Shown here in pieces: positions 19,677-28,717 of a DNA stretch of 64,000 nucleotides. Source of the DNA: Emiliania huxleyi CCMP1516 (lineage: Eukaryota; Haptophyta; Isochrysidales; Noelaerhabdaceae). The notes under the pieces were generated by a model, which was given only the letters and a program-made list of their open reading frames with translations, had not been told where the DNA came from and ran no database searches. Both the position numbers and the translations under genes were made by a program. Within the stretch, counting starts at the first letter, position 1. The number at the start of each line of letters is the position of its first letter. The stretch spans positions 824,058 through 888,057 of the forward strand of contig NW_005200690.1 of NCBI RefSeq assembly GCF_000372725.1. The letters are read 5' to 3'.

Positions 19677-21127
19677 TTTCCCTTCGCGCCCAAATGACGA
19701 ACGCTAGGATTCCCGCGTGTGAAGGGAATTCTTACGTCATTGTGCTATCTGCGCCAGTCCGCGCCCTTCTGAGGCTCGCTGGCGCGGACGTCGCTAGGCA
19801 CACGCCACGGCACAGAGGTATTAGATAGGAAGAAAGAATTGTGTCTGTTGCCTGCCTGCCTGGTTGGTGGCACAGGCGGTCGGTCGGTGTCGAGTCTCGG
19901 CCGACTGCACGCTAAAGGCTACACGCTCGCACACCACTTGCAGAGTGGCTCTCCCGGGCGCTCAGCCCACGGCGGAGGCACGCCAGGCCCCGGGCAGCCG
20001 GCCGTCACTCGCCTAAGCGCCTAAGCGGCCTAAGCGGGGGGGTGCTTAGGGTGCTTAGGCGCTTAGGCGGCCCTTGCGAGCGTGGCGGCGTGGTGGTATC
20101 GTAATACAAGTGACTCCGATGACACACATGATGCTCTTGCTAGTGTCATTGCTCAGAGAGCAGCCTCACCGCGTCGAAAGTCTACCACTGGCCCTGGTCG
20201 CACACCGCCGCTGAGCTGTGATGATGCCCACAGCACCAGCAGCAAAGGCGGGCGGGCCGACCCCGCGGCCATCGCCGCCGCTGCCGCCTCCTCCGCCGCC
20301 GGCGCCGCCCCCTCTGCCGTCGCCGTCACCTTGGGCTGCATCACCCGCGCCGCCGCCGCGCACCGGCTCGTGCTCATTCAAAGGCGCCTCGAGTTGCAGG
20401 CCAGCGGCGCTGACGTTGTCGTGGTCGGGCTGCCCAACGTCGGCGCGGGAGGGAGGGGGCAACGCCGTTATGAAGAGCGCGAGAGCGAGCGCCGACGGCC
20501 CAGATTCTGAGCAGCAGCCCGCCTGGTCATGGGCCACTTGCCTACGTGCGTCCAGCTTCCACTATAGGACGAACGTCGAAGTTTGCTCTCCGACGCCGTG
20601 CCGAGCGAAACCTTTTCCTTCGAAGCCCGGCGACGTAGCCGGGCGAGCGGAATAGGGCAGCCCTAGAGAGCACCTTGAGGCCATTCAATAGAGCCCGTAC
20701 TATAGTCGAGAGTCGATCGCCGGCCCGCGCAGTGCTGCTCTGACCGCTCCGCCGGGCCGCCTCCGGGCCGCCGCGGCGGAGACGTGCACATAGGCAAGTT
20801 GGTATTTTCATATATGAACTTCAAAATAGTATTGGCTAGTCTAATTCTACTCATCACAACTCGCCAGGAACACCCACACACTATAGGGTCATTGTGTAGC
20901 CCTGCTTAGAAGGAAAAGGTTTTCTGCAAGGTCCGTATGCCTTACCGTGTAGTCGGCCTCTCGTCTCTCCTGTCTGCTATTGCCGCAGCCGCTTCACAGC
21001 TGCTCCTGTGGGAAGAGACCCAGGGAGGAGCAGCGTGAGCCCGCGAGGTTCACAGCGGGTCGGCTGGGTGGGGGGGGGGGGGCTACCAGCCAGACAGTGT
21101 CTCTCGAGACTCAAGTGTTGCTCCAAG
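19677..21127. other. Intergenic, one palindromic cluster
   Basis: No convincing gene. At 20008-20068 there is a cluster CGCCTAAGCGCCTAAGCGGC followed by GCTTAGGGTGCTTAGGCGC, able to form an imperfect hairpin. Ala/Pro-rich frames at 20150-20510 are probably compositional. A G-run lies at 21071-21082. Confidence 0.4.
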
Positions 21128-22367
21128 ATGACAGATGTTGCATGTTCTATTGATGGTGGTGCTCTCGCACTCCCTGACAATGCATCAGGCCGTGACTGTA
21201 TCACCTCTCGGTCTCTAGCGTATAGGGCCGTTGCAAAAGGATGTATCCGGAGTCACGCGACCGAGCGGGGCGACGCGCGGGAGGAGGAGCCGACGGTGCG
21301 CACGGGGCGCGGCGAGAACACGGTCTACGTCGCGCTGCAGCACATGAAGAACCACGTGTGGCGCGAGATCTGGCCGGCGATGCCGGACGACGCGAGGCAG
21401 TACTGGCGGCTGGTGACCAACCAGGTGATGATGCTGTACGACGGCGGCGGCGGCGGGATGAAGGACGCGGCAGGAGCCGCCGGCCGGGCGGCGGGCCGCG
21501 AGGCGGCGCGGGTGAGCGCGTCGCACGGGCAGAGTGAGGCGGCGCAGCGGGGGGCGGCGAGCGAGAGGGCGAGCGCCGAGGCGAGCCGGCGGACGATGGC
21601 CGAGCTGCGCGAGGCGACGACGAAGCCGTGCACGAAGCAGCACCTCTTTCAGGTGGGAGAGTACCAACTACCCTACGCAGTGAAATCTGAAAACGCTTCC
21701 CCCTTCGTTTTTCGTGGAGAGTGCGGGCGGACGAGAAGGGGCAAGATCGAAGATGGGAAACTCCCCCCCGGCTACAAAGCACGAGAGAAGGCAGAGAAGC
21801 CCGACGCGTGGGAGCCTGTGGTGGGACGGCTGCAGCTGGGAGAGAACCGGGGCACGGGCCCGCGGGAGAGCGGGAGAGCGTGGGTGCCGCTGCGCCTAAA
21901 GCCATTGCAACTCTATGGTCTATCACGAGACTGTCAGCATACAGGCTCACCTCTGGACTTGCCGCGTGCGTGCGTGAGAGCTACAGTACTCCCTTGGCTT
22001 GGGCGGACCCGGCGTCGACGAGGGCACGAGAGGCGCGAGATTAAGCCCCGAGCAGCGTGCGTTGCTTCCCTGTGCCACTTCGCGCAAGCCGCCGTTCTTG
22101 GCGAGCCACTGCAGGGGTGGCTCAACCTGCGATGCGGCTAGACTGGCCACGTCCAACGATCTCGCGTTACCGATGGCGTGCTGCACATTCGGGCTGCCCC
22201 CGCGTGCTGCGGTTCCGCCGGCGCCGGCCCCGCCGCCGGCCGTGCATCGGATGACGGGCCTGCGGCGTCGGATGACGGGCCCGCGACCTCCGGCGCAGGC
22301 CAGGCGCCCGACGAGCCGGAGAGGGATGGGGGAGGTTCGGCGCCTCCAGTATGGTATCTGTGAATAA
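21128..22367 (+). CDS. Hypothetical gene, boundaries uncertain
   Basis: The most protein-like stretch is 21241-21654: NTVYVALQHMKNHVWREIW, MPDDARQYWRLVTNQVMM and an Ala/Ser helix ending KPCTKQHLFQ, followed by a GT that could be a donor (CAGGTGGGAGA). A possible last exon near 22150-22367 reads MACCTFGLPPRAAVPPAP. The first ATG in frame is at 21128. No family was recognised and splice sites are not established. Confidence 0.3.
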
Positions 22368-23052
22368 GTGGAGTATTTACTTTCACACCCCTTGCGGCGA
22401 TCGTTTCACAACCCCCCTCTCAAGGACCCTCCGAACTATGCCAGCCCTCTTGTGGCTTCGACGCACACGCTACTTCAGCCACAGAGTCTAGGACAGGTCC
22501 ATTAAGACTTTTCAGTCGTGGGGGTGGCTTTTCTTTTTGTTATTCCTTTCCGGTTTTATCATGACCGACCACAACCACGTCCGCCGTGGTTGCCACTACC
22601 ACGTCCGCCGTGGTCCCGTTCGACTCTATGAGTCGTGTGTGTGTGTGTGTGTGTGTCCAGGTGTGTGTGTCCAGGTGTGTGTGTCCAGGTGTGTGTGTGT
22701 GTGTCTCTCTCTATGTGTGTGTGTCGGAAGCACCAAGTGGTTGGCGGCATTGGAGCCACCCGGCACCGAGCCGGGCGAGATCTGCATGCATGCTTGCCCA
22801 GGTGCGGAAGCGCTCGTGCTTCTTGTCCTTGTTTGTCGTTGAAGTGCTCGATGTCGCCCGCCTGCGGGGTGGAGAGAGGGGCGCGTTCAGACTGGCGCTT
22901 GCAGCCTGGATGGAGCTACTCTGCTAAACTTGGTGAATACAGAGTCAAGTTCAGCATCAAGCTCGGAGTCGGGGGTTCTTTCCACGTGCCGCATCCTGGT
23001 GCAGCTGGAGGCCGTGTCCCACCCTCAAAAAGTCAACAGTGCCACCAAAAAA
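22368..23052. other. Intergenic with (GT)n
   Basis: It holds a GTCCAGGTGTGTGT-type microsatellite at 22632-22730 and duplicated CCACGTCCGCCGTGGT palindromes at about 22575-22615. No coding evidence. Confidence 0.5.
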
Positions 23053-23493
23053 ATGCTAGCCCTTGCTCTCGTCTCCGCTGTCGCCCTTGCTCCGGCAGTG
23101 CAACATTCGCCGCTCGCGTTCCGCCCGGTTGCACCGGCGCGGTCGCCGATCCCGACCGCAGAGCTTCGCCTAGACCAGAAGATTGCGGGAACGGTGGCGG
23201 GAGGCGCGGTGCTCGGGAACCTTCTCTTTCCCTTCCTCATCGTGCTGAACAAGCTCGGGCTCTACGACCCCCCTCCTCTAAACACCTTCACGTACATCGC
23301 CAACAACGCAATGGACGCGGCGCGCGCAAGCGGGGAGGTGTCGAAATGGCTTGCCACCAAATACTCGCAAGACGTCTGGTCCGACCTGCTGTCCCAGTAC
23401 TATTCCGAGGGATCGAGCACCGATTTTCTGACGCGAGCCGGCGGCGTCTGCGACCTCCACGCTGCTTGGTGCGATGGCGTGATCATCCCCTGA
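23053..23493 (+). CDS. Small leader-bearing membrane protein, probably plastid
   Basis: A 146-residue frame from ATG 23053. MLALALVSAVALAPAVQHSP is a signal peptide with a luminal/plastid-style continuation (FRPVAPARSPIP). Then QKIAGTVAGGAVLGNLLFPF and LIVLNKLGLYDPP form one transmembrane helix, followed by a soluble tail (NTFTYIANNAMDAARASGEV). An upstream in-frame extension exists but lacks an ATG. No family is recognised. Size and topology recall small thylakoid-membrane accessory subunits, but that is only a guess. Confidence 0.5.
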   Translation: MLALALVSAVALAPAVQHSPLAFRPVAPARSPIPTAELRLDQKIAGTVAGGAVLGNLLFPFLIVLNKLGLYDPPPLNTFTYIANNAMDAARASGEVSKWLATKYSQDVWSDLLSQYYSEGSSTDFLTRAGGVCDLHAAWCDGVIIP

Positions 23494-24076
23494 TCAGGCA
23501 CGGCGGGCGCACCTTTTTGTGTAGTATGTCGGCTGCCGCGAGACAGCAGACGCTGTGGAGCTGTGACACTTGTGTCGTCTTTTCCCTCCTCCTCTCCCAC
23601 AGCTGTATGTGTACGGTGACATGCACACGATAGAGAGACGACCACGGTGAGTGCGGAGCGGTGAGATGGGCGAGAAAACACCCGCGCGCGAGAACGCGCA
23701 CTCCGCACAGGTGCTCGTTACGGATCGGTGTTGCGACGGCTCGCCCCGTACAGTCCGCGTGCCCCCGCCCGCGAAGGCCGATGCGCGACATGGTGCACCG
23801 CGTCCCACGATGTCGGCTACCGACGAGGACACGGCACACATGAGCTGCAGCCTCTCCCTGCCCCCGGCGTCGACGACGAAGGTCGTGAGGCCGCGGCCCC
23901 GGATCGCCCCCCCCCCCCCCCTCCCCCGTACCATGTGCGACTGCCCTTCGCAGCCGGTTCCATCCTAGCGGAAGAGGAGGCCCGAGTGGGACACCCTCCT
24001 CTCGCCGCCAAACCAGCGGAGAGGGCGCCTCGCGTCGAAACCCTCCTCCTCCTCCTCGCCCTCCTCCGCTTCTGCC
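23494..24076. other. Intergenic, no supported gene
   Basis: GC-rich sequence with a C-homopolymer at 23909-23923; no conserved frame noted. Confidence 0.35.
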
Positions 24077-25546
24077 TCACACGAGAAGAGGAGCCCAGAG
24101 CCCCACCGCTGGAGCGGCATCTGTGGCACCGGAAGGGGGTGGCGGGGAAGGGTTGGCTGTGAGGGCCCCGCGCCGGCGGCGGCGGTGGGCGGCGGCACAC
24201 ACCGTCGGCGGACACCGCCCAACCGCGTCCGCGTCGGTGAACGCCTCCGCCACCGCGTCGGCAACCGCGTCGGCGTCGGCGTCGAGCCACGGCCCAAAGA
24301 GAGGGTTGCGGTGCGGCGCGACGAGCGGCGGGGGAAAGGAGCGCGCGGCGGGCGAGAGCGGCGAGGGCGGCGAAGGCGGCGAGGTGGGCGATGGCCAGCG
24401 CGGAGCCGGCGGCGAGCGCAGAGGGCGCGGAGGGCGGGCGCGAGCGCGGGAGGGCGCCTGCACCGCCGCCTCCTGCGCCGGCGCTCGCAGGCCTGCTGTG
24501 ACATGGACTCGAGCGGTCTCGGAGTGGGCGGTGGTGGCCGTTTGGATGCGAGGGCGGCGGGGAAGGAAGTGGCGGCGGCGGGGGAGGTAGAGGCGCGGCG
24601 GGCCCCCAGGGAATCGAACGGGGTGGCGGGAAGGGGTGGGGTGTGGCGGGGGATTAGCTCGCAAGCCTGGGTTGCACTCCGAGGCGGGGTGGCGGCAGCT
24701 GGGCCACTGGCGGGCGAGGCCGGCGGCGCCGCTGTTAACGCGTGCCGCCAGGCCGGCGGACGCGGCCGGCTCTCCCGCCGCGCGCGCCTCAAAGGTCCGC
24801 CGGTGCTCAGGCTGCTGCGGCCGCCGCCCGGCTGGCGGCGGCGGGGCGGCCGGCAGCGGCGGGAGAGCGCGCGGGGCGGCGTGGCCTTGCGCCCGCTCGG
24901 GCTGGCCGCGCCACGCGTCTGCCGCCGCGTGGCGGGAGCCGCTCGCGCCCGCTGCCACGCGGCGGGACGCGCCCGCCGCCGCGGCTCGCCCGGTCGCCCG
25001 GGAGTGCGAGCTGGTTGCCGGCTCGCGGAAGTCTCGGGCCGCGTCGCCGCTCGAGCCGGCGCCGCCGCCAGAACCGGAGCTTCGCCGGCCCACGCCGCTG
25101 GCCGCCTGCGAATGCTGCTCCGGCTCCGCTGCCGTCGGCCACGTGGCTGCCGTGGCCGCCGCCGTGCGGGCCCGCTGCGGGGAGCTCTCTGCGCGGAGCC
25201 GCACGTTTTCGGCCAGCGCCTGTGGCGGCACCCGGCGGCGGTGGTGAAGTCAGGCGCCGCCACGCTTGGGCTGGTGTCGGGCGGCGGAGGGAGGGGCGCG
25301 ACGCACGTCGGTCGAGCGGCGCTTGCCCCGGCGCTCGCGCGCCTTTTGGTCAATGTAGTCCTGCGGCGGGAGACGGGGTTCACCGGGGCGGCGGCGCACG
25401 CACGGGCGTGGAGAGGGGGAGGCGCGCACCTGCCAGGGCTGGGTCTGCCGGAGCACGTCGTCGTGCGCGCTCGCGCGCCGCGCGATGATCTCGGTCACCT
25501 CGAGCATGGAGGGCGAAGCGTGATCGGGTCGGCTCGCGACCGGCAT
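24077..25546 (-). CDS. Ala/Pro-rich hypothetical protein
   Basis: Candidate start MPVASRPDHASPSMLEVTE (ATG 25546). A plausible GT-AG intron joins TQPWQ to DYIDQKARERRGKRRS. A further segment reads ALAENVRLRAESSPQRAR and then a very long Ala/Pro/Arg-rich tail to 24077. The basic stretch followed by LAENVRL recalls a bZIP layout, but leucine spacing is poor and frames must be joined by unproven introns. The extreme GC bias makes all frames open, so this may be wholly compositional. Confidence 0.25.
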
Positions 25547-25579
25547 GATAGCGCCAAGCACGCGGCCAAGAATTCTCAA

Positions 25580-26297
25580 AACACAATCGAGTGATAAAGC
25601 TTAGGGGACCCCGGGCCTCGATACGAACGCGACATGGGAGGAGGAGATACCCGAGCAAAATAAGAGCAAGGGGGACGCGGTGAAAAAGATGATGGAGAGA
25701 CAGGAGAGGGAACGGCAAGAGGGGAGCCTCGGGACGGATGAGACGCTGTTCCCAGAGGGAGCGCCCCAGAGACACATAAACTGGCAGAAAGAAGACTACG
25801 AGCTGTTCGTGGGGCACGGATACGGAGCGAGCGCGATCAGAGTAGGGGAGCTACAGGAGGACCCCTTAGCGGGGGGCGGGGGGTGGGAAGGGGCACAAAA
25901 GAAATAACAATACCGGGTGCGCGATAGATGAGCGTTGATGAGGCGCCCAGGAGGCGCGCGGGGAAGCTGCACCTCGCAGAGCACGCAGGGCGCATGGCAG
26001 GGCGTTGTGGCCTTGTGGGGTAGCTATGCCTCACGTGCAGCGCCGACGGTCGGGGTCGGCAGAGCACAGGACTCGGCAAAAGAATTTTACAACTCTCTCG
26101 CGCATCTCACAGTAGAGGTGTCCGTTTTTGTTTTTTTGTTTATTTATTTAATATATTCGCGCCGTCGCGACACTGCTCACTGGTCACTGACACTGCTCTC
26201 ACTAAAGCACGGGGGGGGACTGGCGCGCACTGCGGCAAAAAGAATCAATGCTGTCGTCAAAAAGAAATCGGGCGGCTCACAACATACCCACCACTCC
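25580..26297. other. Intergenic, 3' side of the methyltransferase gene
   Basis: It contains an A+T-rich patch (26118-26160) and two pieces of the dispersed GGGACTGGCGCGCACTG...AAAAAGAAT repeat at 26074-26100 and 26214-26250. No gene supported. Confidence 0.45.
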
Positions 26298-27413
26298 TCA
26301 CGTGTGCGCAGCGTCGCGAGGAGAGTGTCGCTTCCGCGCGCTCACAAACACGTACTCGAGCTGGCCGTGGCGGAAGGCGGCCGAGAGGGCCGCGCCTGCC
26401 CGCGCGACGGACGACCACGACCAGCCGGGCCGATCGGGGGGCGAGTCGAAGCTGCTGCGCGCGTGCCGCGCGGCGAAGCGCGCGAATCCGCCCACCACGC
26501 GCTCAGTCGCCGGCTCGACGGTGACGTCGACGAAGCCCGCGCTCGCCAGCATCGCCTCGTACTGGGCGGCGTCGCATAAGTTGGCGGCCGGCACCCGCAT
26601 CAGCGCCGCGATGGCCCGCCGCGCCAAGCCGCGAGAGGCGCGACGCACGTCCCCTCCGGCGTCGACGGAGGAGCCGAGCACGTCGGCGAGGCCGATCCTG
26701 CCGCCTACTGGGTGAGGAATCGGCGGTTTGAGCAGCGATGGGAGAAGGAGTCCAGCGGGGCATCCGGCGGGGGAGCCCTCGGACAGCGCCGAGGAGGCCG
26801 CCGCGAAGAAGGCGGCGCGGCTGGGCGCAAAGTGGTACGCCGCGTCGACGCAAACAACAGCGTCGAACCGCTCGCCGCGCGCGGCCGCCAGCGCGCCCAC
26901 GCCCGCCGCATCGCAGCACTCGACCGCGGAGCTGCAGTCGACGGGCGGCGCCGCGTCCACGCCGACGACGAGCGCGGCGCCACGGGCCGACCAGATCCGA
27001 AGCGACTCCCCGGCGCCGCAGCCGACGTCGAGCACGGCGCGCGTGCTCGCGCCGACCCCGGCCATATCGCCCACCCGCTCGGCCATCGCGGAGCACGCGG
27101 CGGCGTAGCCTCCCGAGCCGTCCGGCGGCCAGAGGCCCAGGTTTCGCCACCGCGTGCGCCGCGTAGCGTTGAGCGGGCGCTCGACCGCGTCGAGCGGAGA
27201 GCGCCACATCGCCGCGACGTCCGCGGCGAGTCGAGAGGCGGAGAGCACGGCGAGGGCGACGAGGGTCGGCCGCAGCGGCAGGCCCGGCCACCAGTGCGCG
27301 GCCGAGTAGCCGAGCGCGGCGGCCCACGCGAGGGAGAGCGACATGCACCTCACGACGCGGTTTGGCGCCACTGGCCAGTGAGCGGTGCTGTTTCTTTTTA
27401 GTCCGATTGGCAT
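26298..27413 (-). CDS. Membrane-anchored SAM-dependent methyltransferase
   Basis: A 371-residue frame from ATG 27413. The N-terminal third is hydrophobic (MSLSLAWAAALGYSAAHWWP, LVALAVLSASRLAADVAAMW), giving membrane anchors. The class I methyltransferase fold follows: motif I VLDVGCGAGESLRIW, acidic post-I VVGVDAAPP, and FDAVVCVDAAYHFAPS. GGRIGLADVLG matches the GG...aDxl strand of methyltransferase-11 domains. Between ALSEGSPAG and GGRIGLADV, 26705-26780 reads like an in-frame intron (about 75 nt), so the mature protein may be about 25 residues shorter. The substrate is unknown; similar proteins modify lipids, quinones or sterols. Divergent from the CCCH gene. Confidence 0.8.
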   Translation of the reverse strand: MPIGLKRNSTAHWPVAPNRVVRCMSLSLAWAAALGYSAAHWWPGLPLRPTLVALAVLSASRLAADVAAMWRSPLDAVERPLNATRRTRWRNLGLWPPDGSGGYAAACSAMAERVGDMAGVGASTRAVLDVGCGAGESLRIWSARGAALVVGVDAAPPVDCSSAVECCDAAGVGALAAARGERFDAVVCVDAAYHFAPSRAAFFAAASSALSEGSPAGCPAGLLLPSLLKPPIPHPVGGRIGLADVLGSSVDAGGDVRRASRGLARRAIAALMRVPAANLCDAAQYEAMLASAGFVDVTVEPATERVVGGFARFAARHARSSFDSPPDRPGWSWSSVARAGAALSAAFRHGQLEYVFVSARKRHSPRDAAHT

Positions 27414-27536
27414 CGGGTTGCAAGAGAGCCCTGCCCCCTAGGGGGGTGCGCGGTCGCCGGGCGCGGCTCGTTTTTTTTTTCCATAGCCAAGGCTCGCCTC
27501 CCTCGCGCGTGTGCGTGTGAAGCAAGCCCGGGCACA
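27414..27536. promoter_or_regulatory. Short divergent promoter region
   Basis: Only 123 bp separate the start codons of the methyltransferase (minus) and CCCH (plus) genes, so both 5' UTRs and core promoters must fit here. It contains a T-run at 27471-27480 and GATTGGCATCGG (an inverted CCAAT-type ATTGG). A shared bidirectional promoter is inference. Confidence 0.35.
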
Positions 27537-28187
27537 ATGGACGAGTATGCTCGCAGGATACCGCCGCCGCCGCCTCACGACAGGTGGTACAGCAGCGGCC
27601 GCGATCGTGAGCGTGGCGGGCCTGGCGGCGGCGGCGGCGACAGGGGCCGCGGCGGCGGTGCTCACCTGTACGAAGGCGACAGGGGGTGGTCGCCGCAGCA
27701 GACCGAGCAGCGACGGCCCGCCGATAATCTCTTCAAGACGAGGGTCTGCCGCAACTGGGAGCGCGATGGGACATGCGCCGACGGTGCGAATTGTCGGTTT
27801 GCGCACGGAGAGCGGGAGCTGCGGGCTCTCGCGCGGGAGCCGCCGCCGCGCGGCAGCTTCTCCGGCATCGCCGCGCGGCCCGACTCGAAGCTGTTCAAGA
27901 CGCAGCTGTGCCGCCACTGGGAGCGCTTCGGCTCCTGCATCGCCGGGCTCGAGTGCGGCTTTGCGCACGGAGAGGCGGAGCTGCGCCAGGGCGGGCTGAC
28001 TGAGCGCGACCGGTTCAAGACAGACTTCCTGCGCAAGACACGGATGTGCGCCTTCTACCAGCGCGACGGCTCCTGCTCGCTCGGCGAGAAGTGCTTCTTC
28101 GCGCACGGCGAGGCCGAGCTGCGATCACGGCCAGGCACCTCATCCGGCGGGGGCGGCGGCGCGGCGCTCACGTCGGAAGGCCCTTAG
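27537..28187 (+). CDS. Triple CCCH zinc-finger RNA-binding protein
   Basis: A 216-residue frame from ATG 27537. A Gly/Arg-rich N-terminus (RGGPGGGGGDRGRGGG, RGG-like) precedes three CCCH fingers of the C-X8-C-X5-C-X3-H type: TRVCRNWERDGTCADGANCRF, then a finger within LCRHWERFGSCIAGLECGF, and MCAFYQRDGSCSLGEKCFF, each followed by AHGEAEL or AHGEREL. The FKT lead-ins match TIS11/tristetraprolin-type fingers that bind AU-rich RNA. The stop (TAG 28185-28187) coincides exactly with the start of an AGAAGCGGAATACG repeat copy, so the original C-terminus may have been altered by that insertion, or the repeat may be an intron. The next gene, a deaminase, follows in the same orientation. Confidence 0.82.
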   Translation: MDEYARRIPPPPPHDRWYSSGRDRERGGPGGGGGDRGRGGGAHLYEGDRGWSPQQTEQRRPADNLFKTRVCRNWERDGTCADGANCRFAHGERELRALAREPPPRGSFSGIAARPDSKLFKTQLCRHWERFGSCIAGLECGFAHGEAELRQGGLTERDRFKTDFLRKTRMCAFYQRDGSCSLGEKCFFAHGEAELRSRPGTSSGGGGGAALTSEGP

Positions 28188-28315
28188 AAGCGGAATACGT
28201 GCGCGTGTCTTCCAACCAGCGCTCGAGAGGACACGCACTCCGCCGTCGTCCGCCGCCCGCGCGGTATTACCGTAGCCCCGTGTATTCACGCGGTGCTCCG
28301 AAGACACGGCGCGAG
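28186..28315 (+). mobile_element. Second copy of the AGAAGCGGAATACG element
   Basis: TAGAAGCGGAATACGTGCGC, then TTCCAACCAGCGCTCGAGAG and GGACACGCACTCCGC, aligns with the interior of ABC1K intron 14834-15021. Here it follows the CCCH coding region and provides its stop codon. No clear flanking repeat was found. Confidence 0.65.
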
Positions 28316-28377
28316 ACCGTCCTCCCCCCCCGACCTCGGCGTCTTCCTGACGTGGGCTGACGACGCTCCTCGTCTAG

Positions 28378-28680
28378 CTTAAACGAGTTGAGTTCAAACG
28401 AAGTGACCTCGGCGTCCTGACGCAGGAGCACATCGGCTGCCTCTGCAACAAGCCCTTCAGCCGCTGCCTCTTCTTTCCCGAGGCGGACGGCGACCACGCC
28501 GTCCGCTCACACGCGCCGCGCCGCGCCGCGCACAACGCCTCGCTGCTCGGCTCGCTGCACTCTTTTTGCGCCGCCTTTTACCACGCCAACTCCAAGGAGG
28601 CGGGCGTCCGGCTCTGCCTGAGGCAGCATGGCCCCCGCACACACGCACCCCCCCCCCCCCTCACACACACACACACAGTC

Positions 28681-28717
<37 letters not shown>

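Noticed and set aside
20082..20655. Ala/Pro-rich gene with VVVVGLPNVGAGG segment
   Set aside because: The Rossmann-like string is short and isolated, surrounding sequence is compositional and no splice pattern connects it.
24077..25546. bZIP transcription factor
   Set aside because: A basic stretch and LAENVRL are suggestive, but heptad leucines do not continue and the two parts are in different frames, so only a low-confidence hypothetical was kept.
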